Shown: positions 8,184-17,635 of the stretch, one piece after another
Position numbering within the stretch: position 1 is the first letter of the stretch
How the letters are laid out: every line of letters begins with the position of its first letter
Source of the DNA: NAT127 sp034717695
GTDB taxonomy: Bacteria; Pseudomonadota; Gammaproteobacteria; Pseudomonadales; Porticoccaceae
Direction: 5' to 3'
Assembly (NCBI GenBank): GCA_034717695.1
Contig: JAYELS010000058.1
Span: 56,649-120,648 of the forward strand
Length of the DNA: 64,000 nucleotides
Position numbers and translations under genes: made by a program
The notes under the pieces: generated by a model
The model's database searches: none
What the model was told of the DNA's origin: nothing
Seen by the model: only the letters and a program-made list of their open reading frames with translations

Positions 8184-8330
8184 GGCTTTGGAGGCTTCCA
8201 CCTGTATTTCTGCAGATAGTGATGCTTCGCCGGTCGACCAGCCAGCTCGATCGAATGGGGGCAAAGAGTGAAGTCATTTCGGAGAGGTTAGCATGCAGTT
8301 GATTCGAGAGAAAACACAAGGGGAACGTTG

Positions 8331-9809
8331 ATGGCTCGGGAACATCTACATCCGCCAAGTGCAGCCTGCCTTTCGGCGTCCATGAGGGATCTCGGGTACT
8401 CCCTCGAAACGGCCATTGCAGATCTGATCGACAACAGTATTTCGGCCGGCGCAGATGTGATCGACATCGTGTGCGACGTGTCTGGCAAGCATCCAGTCGT
8501 GGTGATTATCGACAATGGCAGGGGAATGACCGGAGATGAACTGCTGGCTGCAATGCGTCATGGAACAGATAGTCCTAAACGGTGCCGGTTACCTCAGGAT
8601 CTTGGGCGATTTGGACTTGGGCTGAAGACGGCTTCGTTCTCTCAGTGCCGATCACTGACAGTTGTGAGCGCAAGAGATGGTGTGACCTGTGGTGCCGAAT
8701 GGAATCTGGACCGGATAGATGCCGCCGACGACTGGATTCTCAGCATCCTTGATGATGCCGATATCTGGGCACTACCCCATGTGGAGCGACTCGGGAACCG
8801 AGGTACTGCCGTCATCTGGCGAGAACTCGACCGACTGATGGAGGATGAAACAGGAGATCGCAGGCACGAGATCGTCAACGAAAAGCTTGAGGCGGTGGGC
8901 AGACATCTGTCACTTGTCTTCCACCGGTACCTTTCGGGTGAAGTCAAGGGGCACTCCAGGATATCTCTAACCATCAACGGTCACCCTATAACCGCATTCG
9001 ATCCCTTCTGCAGAAAGAATCCAGCCACCCAGGTGCTTCCGGAAGAGATAGTCCGCATCGGAGAGGCCGAGGTGCGCCTGCAGCCCTACGTGCTTCCTCA
9101 CCACAGCCGTCTGTCCGCGTCCGAGTATGACTACTACCAAGATCGAAGCGACTTCATTTCCAATCAGGGGGCCTATGTCTATCGAAACGGGCGCCTGATG
9201 GCCTGGGGCGACTGGTTCAGACTGGTGCCGAAGGGTGAAGCCACCAAGTTGGCGCGGGTACAGATCGACTTTCCAAACAGTCTGGATGAAGCCTGGACTA
9301 TAGACATCAAGAAATCGCGTGCCCGCCCGCCCCATGCGGTACGTGAGCGATTGCGACAGATCATCAGCACGATCACTGCCCGCAGCGTGACAGTACATCG
9401 GGGGCGCGGGCAGAAGCTATTTCAGGAGAGCCAAGCCCCGTTCTGGGAGCGCTACGCCGATCACGGCGGCATCCGTTTCGCAATCAACGATCAGCACCCG
9501 CTCATCGCATCCCTGGGCACAAGACTTTCGTTCGAGGATGCGGATCTGCTCCGTGTCCTGCTGGATTCGATTTCCGCCTCCCTGCCGGTGGAGATGATCT
9601 ATTCCGATTACTCGACCCATCCGCGCGAGATCAACCAGAGGGGGGTGGATGAAAGCCAGGCTCTGGAGCGCCTGAAGAGTCTCAGGAAGGTGCTCTACGG
9701 CGACGGGCCGGGCGATCCGAATGCCTTTCTGCAGATCGTGCGCTCGACGCACCTTTTCGATGGCCAGATCGAACTGGCGGAAAAATTCATCAGCGAGACC
9801 TTTGCATGA
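8331..9809 (+). CDS. MutL/MORC-like GHKL ATPase of a defence system
   Basis: GHKL-fold ATPase of 492 residues. The N-box is DLIDNSISAG (about residues 31-40), the G1 box is DNGRGM (about 61-66) and the G2 box is GRFGLGLKTAS (about 93-103). These are the signatures shared with MutL, Hsp90 and MORC. I chose the ATG at 8331; a TTG precedes it, and AAGGGGA lies upstream. The last codons overlap the Z1 gene start as ATGA, indicating coupled translation. This family occurs with Z1, DUF4420 and AIPR genes in restriction-modification type loci (Iyer et al. 2008). It likely acts as an ATP-driven clamp or sensor on DNA (inference). It lacks the long MutL endonuclease C-terminal domain. Confidence 0.9.
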   Translation: MAREHLHPPSAACLSASMRDLGYSLETAIADLIDNSISAGADVIDIVCDVSGKHPVVVIIDNGRGMTGDELLAAMRHGTDSPKRCRLPQDLGRFGLGLKTASFSQCRSLTVVSARDGVTCGAEWNLDRIDAADDWILSILDDADIWALPHVERLGNRGTAVIWRELDRLMEDETGDRRHEIVNEKLEAVGRHLSLVFHRYLSGEVKGHSRISLTINGHPITAFDPFCRKNPATQVLPEEIVRIGEAEVRLQPYVLPHHSRLSASEYDYYQDRSDFISNQGAYVYRNGRLMAWGDWFRLVPKGEATKLARVQIDFPNSLDEAWTIDIKKSRARPPHAVRERLRQIISTITARSVTVHRGRGQKLFQESQAPFWERYADHGGIRFAINDQHPLIASLGTRLSFEDADLLRVLLDSISASLPVEMIYSDYSTHPREINQRGVDESQALERLKSLRKVLYGDGPGDPNAFLQIVRSTHLFDGQIELAEKFISETFA

Positions 9810-12466
9810 GCCTCACAGTCATGACGGAAGAACGAAATATCGCCAACGCACTCATCTCGGGCCTTGCCGACATGGCCGAGACGCCGACGCGCGAGCAAGT
9901 GGAGGAGAAGGCTAGACAGATCGCTGCGATCTTCAGCTATATGGGTGATCTCCGCAATATCATCACCGAGGCGATGATCTCGGTCGATACGCGTATGGGG
10001 GCGGGTGTTTCGCTGGTGGATGTCAATGCGACGCATGATGATCAATGGGTCCACAAGCGAGAGGATATCGCGTGGACCTATGCCGAATCGTATGGGAACT
10101 TTCTTCTAAAAGAAGGTTGGCCACCGCAGTTGGTCCAGTCGCTCAGCGATGTGACGACCCGCATTCTAGGCCACCTACAGGATCCATTGAGCGAGGGCAC
10201 AACATGGAGCCGTCGCGGCCTTGTCATCGGTCACGTTCAATCGGGAAAGACAGCCAACTACACCGGCCTGATAGCGCGTGCAGCCGATGCAGGCTACAAG
10301 TTCATCATCGTCATCGCGGGTATTCACAACAACCTGCGCAAGCAAACACAGCAGCGCATCGACGAGGCCTTTATCGGCAGGTCGAGCGATCCCAGCGATC
10401 GTCGCAACATCGGTGTCGGCCTCGCGCCGGGCTATCCGCATCCCGCCACCCTCACCAACATCAACGAGGACTTCAACAAGAACACAGCGGAAAAGAGCGG
10501 CTGGAAGATCAACGACTTCAGCAAGCCGATCATTCTGGTCATCAAGAAGAACGTCTCGACGCTCACGGCTCTTCACAAGTGGCTGAAGGAGCTGAACGCC
10601 GAGGGCGATGGCCGGATTTCCGATGTGCCGATGCTGTTGATTGACGACGAGGCCGACAACGCGTCGATCAACACGAACAAGGAGGATCTGGATCCTACCC
10701 GGACGAATGCGATGATCCGGCGCATCCTCGGGCTGTTCGCGAAATCGTGCTGTGTCGGCTACACGGCGACACCGTTCGCCAACATCTTCATCAACCCCGA
10801 CGCCTATGGCGATGATGTGCGTGAGGAGCTGTTCCCCCGCGACTTCATCTATTGCCTGGACGCGCCAACGACGTACTTCGGTGCCGAGAAGGTGTTCCTC
10901 GACGAGGCGACCAGTCAATCGATCGTGAGGCCGATCGACGATTGCGAGGATTTCATCCCTTACGCCCACAAGCGTGACGATCCCGTCCACGAATTGCCCC
11001 CCAGCCTCTATCGCGCGCTCGACGAATTCATCGTCGCCCGCGCCATTCGGAACCTGCGTGGTCAGACCAGCAAGCATTGCTCAATGATGGTCAATGTGTC
11101 GCGCTTCGTGCCCGTTCAGAAGGCCGTGCGTGACTTCCTGAGTCTCAGGGAGAAGAAGATCAGGGAAGCGGTTCTCGCCAACTACGCGATGCCGGAAGAG
11201 GTTTCCTCAAGAAACGCGTACATGCAGGGCCTTAAGCACGCATTCGATGCCGAGTATGCCGATGCTGGGTTTACCTGGGCGGAGGTGAAGGCTGCCCTTA
11301 GCGGCGTCTTCGAGCACCTCCACCTCTATGTCATCAACAGCAAGAGCGACGAGGTGCTCGACTACGCCCGCTACGCGAAGGAAGGAGTCGGGTTGACCGC
11401 GGTCGCGGTCGGTGGTCTGAGCCTCTCCCGAGGCCTGACCATCGAGGGGTTGACCGTCAGCTACATGTACCGCAACACGAAGATGTACGACACCCTCATG
11501 CAGATGGGCCGCTGGTTCGGTTACCGGCCGGGCTTCGAGGACCTCTGCCGCGTCCATCTCTCGCGCGATTCGATCAACTGGTACTCCCATATCGCCGATG
11601 CCGCCGAAGAGCTTGTACAGCAGGTCAAGCGCATGCGGCGCGATCGCCTTAGCCCGAAGGATTTTGGCCTGTACGTCCGCTCGCATCCGGACAGCCTGCT
11701 GATCACGGCGGTGAACAAGATGCGATCCGGCCAAGAGGTCACGGTCGAGCAGAGTTTCAGTGGGCGATTGCGGGAGAGCTACATTGTATCCACCGACCCT
11801 GACGTGAATGCCAGGAACCTTGCGCTGATTGCCGATCACTGGCGGAATGGATTCGGTGGGCGATCGGAGGAGTCTACCGAAAAGGGCGTCATCTTCAGGG
11901 ACGTGCCCGTCGAGGTGATCGACGACTTCCTTACTCGGTTCGAATGCCATTCGACGTTTGCCGGACAGAAGTCGGACGTGGTGAGCTATCTCGAACGGAT
12001 TGCGACGAAGCGCCCGCTGGCCGATGTCCTGCTGATTTCCCCTTCGGGTGGCTCAGGCGGTGAAAACCCGTTCACCCTGAGGGATCAGGAGCGTGTCGTC
12101 GGGAAGGGTCAGCCGAACGGCACTTCGTGGCGTCTGAACAAGGACAGGGTTGCCTCGCGTGGCGACGAGAAGCTTGGGCTTAGCGACGCACAACGCGATG
12201 AGGCTAAGACGCTGGCTGGCGGAGAAGATGGCTCAGTAGCGGTATCCGACACGCATTACCGCATGGTCCGGAACAAGCCGCTCCTCATGATTCACAGCTT
12301 GGAGCCCAAGGGCGAGGCCGTGACGGGACCGATCGCTGCCTTCGGCGTCAGTTTTCCCTACGGGGACTATTCGACGACCATCAATGTTGTCGTGAACAAG
12401 GTCTGGCTCCAGCAGATGCAGGGTTACGCCGACGATCCTGACGAGGAGGATGACTACGATGCCTGA
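9806..12466 (+). CDS. Z1-domain superfamily II ATPase
   Basis: Large Z1-domain protein of 886 residues, related to SF2 helicases. A Walker A-like HVQSGKTANYTG lies at about residue 142, Walker B LLIDDEADNAS at about 275 and the motif III-like GYTATPFANIF at about 318. The Z1 hallmarks GGLSLSRGLTIEGL and QMGRWFGYRPGFEDLC (about 536-580) follow, the arginines likely acting as fingers. The ATG overlaps the stop of the upstream GHKL ATPase gene, and the end overlaps the PD-(D/E)XK gene by 17 bases. It is predicted to translocate on or remodel invading DNA as the motor of the system (inference from family and context). Confidence 0.93.
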   Translation: MSLTVMTEERNIANALISGLADMAETPTREQVEEKARQIAAIFSYMGDLRNIITEAMISVDTRMGAGVSLVDVNATHDDQWVHKREDIAWTYAESYGNFLLKEGWPPQLVQSLSDVTTRILGHLQDPLSEGTTWSRRGLVIGHVQSGKTANYTGLIARAADAGYKFIIVIAGIHNNLRKQTQQRIDEAFIGRSSDPSDRRNIGVGLAPGYPHPATLTNINEDFNKNTAEKSGWKINDFSKPIILVIKKNVSTLTALHKWLKELNAEGDGRISDVPMLLIDDEADNASINTNKEDLDPTRTNAMIRRILGLFAKSCCVGYTATPFANIFINPDAYGDDVREELFPRDFIYCLDAPTTYFGAEKVFLDEATSQSIVRPIDDCEDFIPYAHKRDDPVHELPPSLYRALDEFIVARAIRNLRGQTSKHCSMMVNVSRFVPVQKAVRDFLSLREKKIREAVLANYAMPEEVSSRNAYMQGLKHAFDAEYADAGFTWAEVKAALSGVFEHLHLYVINSKSDEVLDYARYAKEGVGLTAVAVGGLSLSRGLTIEGLTVSYMYRNTKMYDTLMQMGRWFGYRPGFEDLCRVHLSRDSINWYSHIADAAEELVQQVKRMRRDRLSPKDFGLYVRSHPDSLLITAVNKMRSGQEVTVEQSFSGRLRESYIVSTDPDVNARNLALIADHWRNGFGGRSEESTEKGVIFRDVPVEVIDDFLTRFECHSTFAGQKSDVVSYLERIATKRPLADVLLISPSGGSGGENPFTLRDQERVVGKGQPNGTSWRLNKDRVASRGDEKLGLSDAQRDEAKTLAGGEDGSVAVSDTHYRMVRNKPLLMIHSLEPKGEAVTGPIAAFGVSFPYGDYSTTINVVVNKVWLQQMQGYADDPDEEDDYDA

Positions 12467-13424
12467 GTCCTCTCCGTGGGATGACATCGCCGTTCCGGGA
12501 GCGGACTTCAATGTCCGCCAAGTTGCGGTGGGAACGGCCGTGCCCTGTTTCTGGGGACGCGATGCCGGTGGCGCCTGCCTGTTCATCGTAGAGCTTCAGG
12601 GCGACCACGCAGCCCAGTACCGGAAGAATGCGGTCACGGTGAACGGCATTGATGTCGATCTTCGTGCCGGAGATCAGGGGCAGCAGCACTTGGTCCTCGC
12701 TCTTGAAAGACAGGTCGATCGCGATCTTTTCCAGGGCCTGTGCCGCACGCTTGCATCCTCGCTGGAGCACGCGACTGACTCGGCCAGTTCCCTCGCAGTT
12801 TCGCTGGCGCATATTCGTCGGTGGAAGACCTTCCTCTCTGGGCGCAGTCATCATCTGTCGGCAGAGGAGGTTCGCGGTCTCTTCGCCGAGATAACATTCC
12901 TGCTGGAGCTGATCGATCGAAAGATGTCGAGCGGTGCGGCCGTCGAAGCTTGGCTTGGCCCGGAACGGGCACATCAGGATTTCATCTTCGGCAATACAGC
13001 CGTCGAGATCAAATCACTCTCGGGCGCAGAGCGTAGCAGCGTCCGTATATCATCGGAAGACCAGCTCGAATCCCTGAAGGATGCGCTGTTCCTGCGTGTT
13101 TACCGGCTGAGCGATCTGGCAGACGCGGCAGGAGCCTGCTCGCTCAACGAGATCGTCCGTACAGTCCAGGCACATCTCGGTGAGGCCGAGGCCGTCGAGG
13201 CCTTTGACCAGAAACTGGTGGCGTACGGCTATGCTCCGCTCCCTGACTACGATGAGCCTCGCTTTATCGTCAGCGACGTGAGCAGCTATAGAGTGACTGA
13301 CGGCTTCCCGCGTCTCATGCGGTCGAAGTTGCCGTTAGGAGTTGCCAATGTTGGCTACGATATCAGGCTGGAAACGATTGCCGAGTACGAGTGCGACGGG
13401 GCCGCCATCTTTGGAGGAGAGTGA
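12450..13424 (+). CDS. PD-(D/E)XK motif protein (DUF4420 type)
   Basis: Predicted restriction-endonuclease-fold protein, 324 residues. A plausible active site is D177 in HQDFIFG followed by E186-x-K188 in VEIKSL, with an upstream Glu in the EITFLLELID helix. This spacing is typical of PD-(D/E)XK nucleases. It starts inside the end of the Z1 gene (ATG at 12450, alternative at 12459), and its TGA shares one base with the ATG of the AIPR gene. In this gene order the family is known as the putative nuclease of MORC/Z1 systems. That it cuts unmodified DNA is inference. Confidence 0.88.
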   Translation: MTTMPESSPWDDIAVPGADFNVRQVAVGTAVPCFWGRDAGGACLFIVELQGDHAAQYRKNAVTVNGIDVDLRAGDQGQQHLVLALERQVDRDLFQGLCRTLASSLEHATDSASSLAVSLAHIRRWKTFLSGRSHHLSAEEVRGLFAEITFLLELIDRKMSSGAAVEAWLGPERAHQDFIFGNTAVEIKSLSGAERSSVRISSEDQLESLKDALFLRVYRLSDLADAAGACSLNEIVRTVQAHLGEAEAVEAFDQKLVAYGYAPLPDYDEPRFIVSDVSSYRVTDGFPRLMRSKLPLGVANVGYDIRLETIAEYECDGAAIFGGE

Positions 13425-15499
13425 TGGACCAGACCGACGAAGAGTTCTTCCACGACTTCCGGCAGGAATTATTGGCCGGATCCGAAGCTAATGGCAGGTT
13501 TCAGCTCGATGAGTTCATGGAAACTGTCGCAGTCGAGTTAGTCGATACAGGCTTCACCGAAGGCTTTGAGTTATGCCATTACCGCCCACCACAAGGTGGA
13601 ATGCGCGTGGATGGCTATTGGTTGAATGACGAAGGTGTGCTCGACCTTTTCGTCGCAGATTTTGATTCACGGAATGAGTTGAAATCGCTGACCAAGACGG
13701 AGGTCAGTGCGGCATTCAAGCGTGTCATCAATTTTTTCGAAGCGAGTATCAACAGGGGGCTGGCCAACGAGCTGGAGATTACCTCGCCGGCCTATGGCCT
13801 TTCTAGGCTGATTTTCGATCGCAGAGATGCCATTCGCAGGCTCAATCTGGTGCTGCTTTCTGAGAGAACGCTGAGTGAGCGACTTCAGGAAATTCCTGAT
13901 ATTGAAGTCACAGGGGTTCCCGCCACCCACCAGATCTGGGACATTTCACGGCTTCATCGTCAGAGGAGCTCCCGCAGTCACAAGGAGCCATTGGATCTGG
14001 ACTTCGAACAGATGTTCGGCAAGGGCATTGCCTGCCTTCCTGCACATCTTGGGACGGATGCCTATCAGTCCTATCTCATGGTCATGCCTGCCGAGGTGCT
14101 GGCAACTCTTTACGAAAAATTCGGCGCACGCCTGCTCGAACAGAACGTAAGGACGTTTCTGCAGGCCCGCGGGAATGTGAATCAGGGTATCAGGTTAACC
14201 ATTCTGAACGAACCGGGAATGTTCTTTGCCTACAACAATGGAATCACGGCGACAGCCCAGGATGTCGAGACCGAGATTACGGATTCTGGTCTTGAGATCA
14301 CAAGGGTTGTCGATCTTCAGATCGTCAACGGTGGCCAGACTACTGCATCACTGTTTCACACCCGGAAGCGGGACAAGGCTGACCTTTCGAAGATATTTGT
14401 CCAGATGAAGCTGTCCGTCATCGACAGCCAGCAAAGCGAGGTGGTTGTACCGAAGATATCGGAATACGCGAACACCCAGAATCGTGTGAATGCTGCTGAC
14501 TTCTTCTCGAACCATCCGTTTCATGTGCGGATGGAGGGCTTTTCCAGACGAATCTGGGCGCCAGCGCAGAAAGGCGCCCAGCGTGAGACGCGGTGGTTCT
14601 ACGAGCGTGCGCGGGGTCAGTATGCCGATGCTCAGTCGAAACTCACGCCGGCAGAACAACGACGCTTCAAGGCCGAGCATCCCAAGCCACAGATGTTCAC
14701 GAAGACCGATCTTGCGAAGTTCGAGAATGTCTGGGATGACCACCCCAAGTGGGTGAATCTTGGATCCCAGAAGAACTTTGCGCGCTACGCCGCCCGAATC
14801 GGCAGCGAATGGGAGAAATCATCCGACGCGTTCAACGAGTTCTACTTCAAGAGGGCTGTCGCACGGGGATTGGTCTTCCGCGCCACAGAGCGCATCGTTT
14901 CTATGCAACCTTGGTACAACGGCGGATATCGAGCAAACATTGTGGCCTACACCTTGGCAGTGCTCGCTGAAATCACGAAGCACAGAAAGGAAAGCATCGA
15001 TTTTCTGAGCATCTGGAATGCACAGAAGGTCGATTCAGTGCTCGAAAGTGCTATCGCTGTTGTGTCGGGGGTTGTGAACGAGGATATCGTCAGACCTCCG
15101 CAAGGCATTTCCAATATTTCCGAGTGGTGCAAGAAGGACGCGTGTTGGACAAGGATACAGGCCCGTAGCGACGAAATTGTCAGGCTGCTCCCAGCAGAGT
15201 TCTACGATCGGCTTGTTCCTCAGGATGAGCAGGCAGCCATCGTGAAGACTGGCAAGCAAACGCAGAGAATCGACAATGGCATAGAGGCCCAGCGAAAAGT
15301 GTTGGCTGTTTCCGCAGCGGACTGGGGTCAGATTCTCCAGTCAATGCTTGCAAAAGACCTGCTCACTCCGAAGGAAGTCGGCGTGCTCAAGGTCGCCATG
15401 CAGATTCCCGCCAAGTTGCCAACCGAAAAGCAGAGTGTCCTGTTGTTGGAGATTCTCGACAGGGCGCGTCTCGAAGGGGTGGTCGTGACGGAATCATGA
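13424..15499 (+). CDS. AIPR (abortive infection phage resistance) family protein
   Basis: AIPR-family protein of 691 residues, the last gene of the coupled defence operon. Family hallmarks are the NNGITATAQDVE segment and LQIVNGGQTTASLF (about residues 297-310), followed by KISEYANTQNRVNAADFFSN. I chose the ATG at 13424 because GGAGGAGA lies 3-10 bases upstream and the ATG overlaps the previous stop (TGATG); an in-frame GTG at 13391 is less likely. AIPR proteins are linked to abortive infection against phages; the biochemical activity is not evident from sequence. The C-terminus ends cleanly before the island border. Confidence 0.9.
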   Translation: MDQTDEEFFHDFRQELLAGSEANGRFQLDEFMETVAVELVDTGFTEGFELCHYRPPQGGMRVDGYWLNDEGVLDLFVADFDSRNELKSLTKTEVSAAFKRVINFFEASINRGLANELEITSPAYGLSRLIFDRRDAIRRLNLVLLSERTLSERLQEIPDIEVTGVPATHQIWDISRLHRQRSSRSHKEPLDLDFEQMFGKGIACLPAHLGTDAYQSYLMVMPAEVLATLYEKFGARLLEQNVRTFLQARGNVNQGIRLTILNEPGMFFAYNNGITATAQDVETEITDSGLEITRVVDLQIVNGGQTTASLFHTRKRDKADLSKIFVQMKLSVIDSQQSEVVVPKISEYANTQNRVNAADFFSNHPFHVRMEGFSRRIWAPAQKGAQRETRWFYERARGQYADAQSKLTPAEQRRFKAEHPKPQMFTKTDLAKFENVWDDHPKWVNLGSQKNFARYAARIGSEWEKSSDAFNEFYFKRAVARGLVFRATERIVSMQPWYNGGYRANIVAYTLAVLAEITKHRKESIDFLSIWNAQKVDSVLESAIAVVSGVVNEDIVRPPQGISNISEWCKKDACWTRIQARSDEIVRLLPAEFYDRLVPQDEQAAIVKTGKQTQRIDNGIEAQRKVLAVSAADWGQILQSMLAKDLLTPKEVGVLKVAMQIPAKLPTEKQSVLLLEILDRARLEGVVVTES

Positions 15500-15652
15500 A
15501 CTCAAAGCTGGCGATCACAAGTACACTTCCTGTACGCAATTGACCGCGATACAGATTCCCAACGCACTACCGCGCTTTCCATCGTTCGCAACGGGTTCAT
15601 TATCGGCGGCAGAGTCGACTAAGGTGCCCGTGCCTCTGCCACCCCCTCGCGC
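15500..15652. other. gene-free right border of the defence island
   Basis: Base composition shifts back to GC-rich within this stretch. I see no gene, only a small inverted repeat at 15521-15535 (GTACA, 5-base loop, TGTAC). There is no convincing copy of the left border. Confidence 0.4.
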
Positions 15653-16045
15653 TCAGGGGCTCTCCAGCAGGGTGGCGAGAAAGGCGCGGCTCTCGGGGGA
15701 AAACGCCTCCTTGCGCCGCTCCGTGCGGCTGATCATCACCAGCAGGGTTTCCGCCGTGACGGCCAGTTGCCCGCGCTGCCAGGCCTCCTGATAAAACAGC
15801 ACCGAGGTGGTGCCGATATGGCGCACGGCGGTGCGCACTTCCACGGCCTCCCCGGGCCACAATTCCCGCAGGTACTCGTAGCTGGCCTTGCGCACCAGGC
15901 CAAACAGGGCGTCGGGGCCGGTGCGGGTTTCCACCTCGTGGTAGAGGGGCAGGCGCGCCGCCTCGAACCAGCGGGGCGGCACGGTGTTGACCACATGGCC
16001 GGCGCCGATGTCGGCGTCGGCGGGCATGAACAGTTGGGTGGGCAC
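15653..16045 (-). CDS. hotdog-fold acyl-CoA thioesterase (4HBT type)
   Basis: Small thioesterase of 130 residues related to YbgC/FadM-type hotdog proteins, which would release CoA from an acyl thioester in the cytoplasm. The N-terminal DADIGAGHVVNTVPPRWFEAARLPLY aligns with the family's GHVNN-xxxxxFEEAR block. YLRELWPGEAVEVRTAVRHIGTTSVLFYQE forms the central strands. I prefer the GTG at 16045, preceded by GGAGA; an ATG at 16027 is the alternative. It is the last gene of the minus-strand run starting at 18739, and its 3' end borders the defence island. Confidence 0.82.
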   Translation of the reverse strand: MPTQLFMPADADIGAGHVVNTVPPRWFEAARLPLYHEVETRTGPDALFGLVRKASYEYLRELWPGEAVEVRTAVRHIGTTSVLFYQEAWQRGQLAVTAETLLVMISRTERRKEAFSPESRAFLATLLESP

Positions 16046-16068
16046 GGGGTCTCCTGGGTGGGCCGGGG

Positions 16069-16827
16069 TCAGTCGGCGGTGGTGCCGCCGTCTGCGCAGA
16101 GAATGGCGCCGTGCACCGCGCGGGCGTCGTCGGAGGCCGCGTAGAGAAACATCGATGCCACGTCCTCGGGTTCGCTGGCGGGGCGGATACCGCTGTAGCG
16201 CATGAACAGGTTGGGGTCGAGCCCTTCGGGGAAGCTGGCGCCCTTGGTCATGTTGGTGTTGGCCATGGTGCCCGGGGATACGGCGTTGATGCGCACCGGC
16301 GAGTTCATGAATTCCATGGCCATGGAGCGGGTCATCATGTTGATGGCGGCCTTGGTCATGCTGTAGGGGACGATATAGGCGGAGCCCTTCAGGGAGGATT
16401 GGGAGGCGCAGTTGACGATATTGCCGTGGCTGGCGATGAGGTGGGGCATGGCCGCCTGGGACAGCCAGAAGGGCGCCGCCAGGTTGATGGTCATCAGGCT
16501 GTTCCAGTCGTTCTCGGTGATGTCCGCCAGGTGGTGCATGCGCACGATGCCGGCGATGTTGCACAGCACGTCGAGCTTGCCGAAGTGGGCGACGGCGTCG
16601 TCGATCACCCGGTGGCAGGTGGCGCGGCTGTCGAGGTTGATCGGGACGGCCAATACCCGGGCGCCGAGGCCCTCGGCCTCCCGGCGGGTGTCGTCGAGGG
16701 CGGCGGCGTCGATGTCGACGAGGCACAGGCTCGCGCCCTCGCGGGCAAAGCCGAGGGCGGTGGCGCGACCGAGGCCGTTGGCGGCGCCGGTGACCAGGGC
16801 GATCTTGTTGGCAAAACGTTGGCTCAT
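16069..16827 (-). CDS. short-chain dehydrogenase/reductase
   Basis: Classical SDR, 252 residues: TGAANGLG cofactor loop (about residues 14-21), a D at the end of strand 2 (LVDID) that favours NAD(H), catalytic Y-x3-K in YSMTK, and VHGAILCADGG near the C-terminus. The ATG at 16827 gives the normal start MSQRFANKIALVTG. It lies between the thioesterase and a second SDR in the same orientation with short gaps, so it is probably cotranscribed from upstream of 18739. Substrate unknown. Confidence 0.9.
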   Translation of the reverse strand: MSQRFANKIALVTGAANGLGRATALGFAREGASLCLVDIDAAALDDTRREAEGLGARVLAVPINLDSRATCHRVIDDAVAHFGKLDVLCNIAGIVRMHHLADITENDWNSLMTINLAAPFWLSQAAMPHLIASHGNIVNCASQSSLKGSAYIVPYSMTKAAINMMTRSMAMEFMNSPVRINAVSPGTMANTNMTKGASFPEGLDPNLFMRYSGIRPASEPEDVASMFLYAASDDARAVHGAILCADGGTTAD

Positions 16828-16868
16828 GGGGAGTTCCTTATTGTGGTTGGCAAGTGGATGGCCGACGG

Positions 16869-17609
16869 TCAGGTGGCCACGGTGCGGGCGCCGTCGATGA
16901 CCAGTTCGTGGCCGTTGAGAAAGGGGGTTTCGTCGGAAAGCAGGTACACCGCCGCCGCGCCGATCTCCTCCACGGTGCCGAGCCTGCCGGCGTAGTTGAG
17001 GCCGATGAGGTGCTCGCGAAGGCCGGGGTAGAGGGCGGTGTAGCGGTCGTACATGGGGGTGTCGATGGAGCCGGGGGATAGGGTGTTGCAGCGGATGCCG
17101 CGGCGGCCGAAATCCACGGCGATGGCCCGGGTCAGGCAGTTGAGGCCGCTTTTCGACACCACGTAGGGGAAGTGCCGGGGCCGCACGTGGGTGGCCTCGA
17201 TGGTGGAGATATTGACGATGGCGCCGCCACCGGCCTTGAGCATCAGGGGGATGGCCGCCTGGCTCCACAGGTAGGGGGCGTCGAGGTTGAGGGCCATGGT
17301 TTCCCGCCACAGGTCGGCGCTGGTTTCGAGGATGTCCGCCTCGTCCACCCGGCCGGCGTTGTTCACCAGCCCGTCGAGCCTGCCGAAGTGGCGCAGGGCG
17401 GCGTCCATGGCTCGCTGGGCGCTGTCCGGCGCGGTGACGTCCGCCACCAGGGGGATGGCGCCGATGTCCCGGGCGGCGTCCTCGACCGCCGGATCCTTGT
17501 CCACCATCACCACCGCCGCGCCCTGGTGGCGGCAGGCGGCGGCGATGCCGAGGCCGATGCCGGCGGCGGCGCCGGTGACGATGATGGCCTTGTCGCTGAG
17601 TCGAGACAT
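16869..17609 (-). CDS. short-chain dehydrogenase/reductase
   Basis: Classical SDR, 246 residues. The cofactor loop is TGAAAGIG, VMVDKD suggests NAD(H) preference, NNAG is intact (LVNNAGRVDEAD), catalytic YVVSK follows NISTIEA, and the tail is LNGHELVIDGA. It is not a recent duplicate of the adjacent SDR at 16069. It is probably cotranscribed with the oxidoreductase gene at 17636 (26-base gap). Substrate unknown. Confidence 0.9.
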   Translation of the reverse strand: MSRLSDKAIIVTGAAAGIGLGIAAACRHQGAAVVMVDKDPAVEDAARDIGAIPLVADVTAPDSAQRAMDAALRHFGRLDGLVNNAGRVDEADILETSADLWRETMALNLDAPYLWSQAAIPLMLKAGGGAIVNISTIEATHVRPRHFPYVVSKSGLNCLTRAIAVDFGRRGIRCNTLSPGSIDTPMYDRYTALYPGLREHLIGLNYAGRLGTVEEIGAAAVYLLSDETPFLNGHELVIDGARTVAT

Positions 17610-17635
17610 GGGATTCTCCGCTGGCTGCTCTGGGT

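Larger units (their letters stand above)
6055..15652. other. defence genomic island (Dcm-Vsr-GHKL-Z1-PD(D/E)XK-AIPR)
   Basis: The stretch is less GC-rich than both flanks and uses AT-ending codons that the flanking genes avoid. It holds only restriction-modification or defence-type genes between the mla operon and a catabolic thioesterase gene. The genes are those that Iyer, Abhiman and Aravind (2008) described as recurring in restriction-modification operons with MutL/MORC-like ATPases. No integrase, transposase, tRNA target or convincing flanking direct repeat was seen. The right-hand 153 bases (15500-15652) contain no gene. Confidence 0.8.

Noticed and set aside
6055..15652. Possible att-site direct repeat at the island borders (ATTGACAGCGGAATTCC-like on the left, ATTGACCGCGATACAGATTC-like on the right)
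   Set aside because: The similarity is short and interrupted, no integrase is present, and neither copy abuts a tRNA or other typical target.
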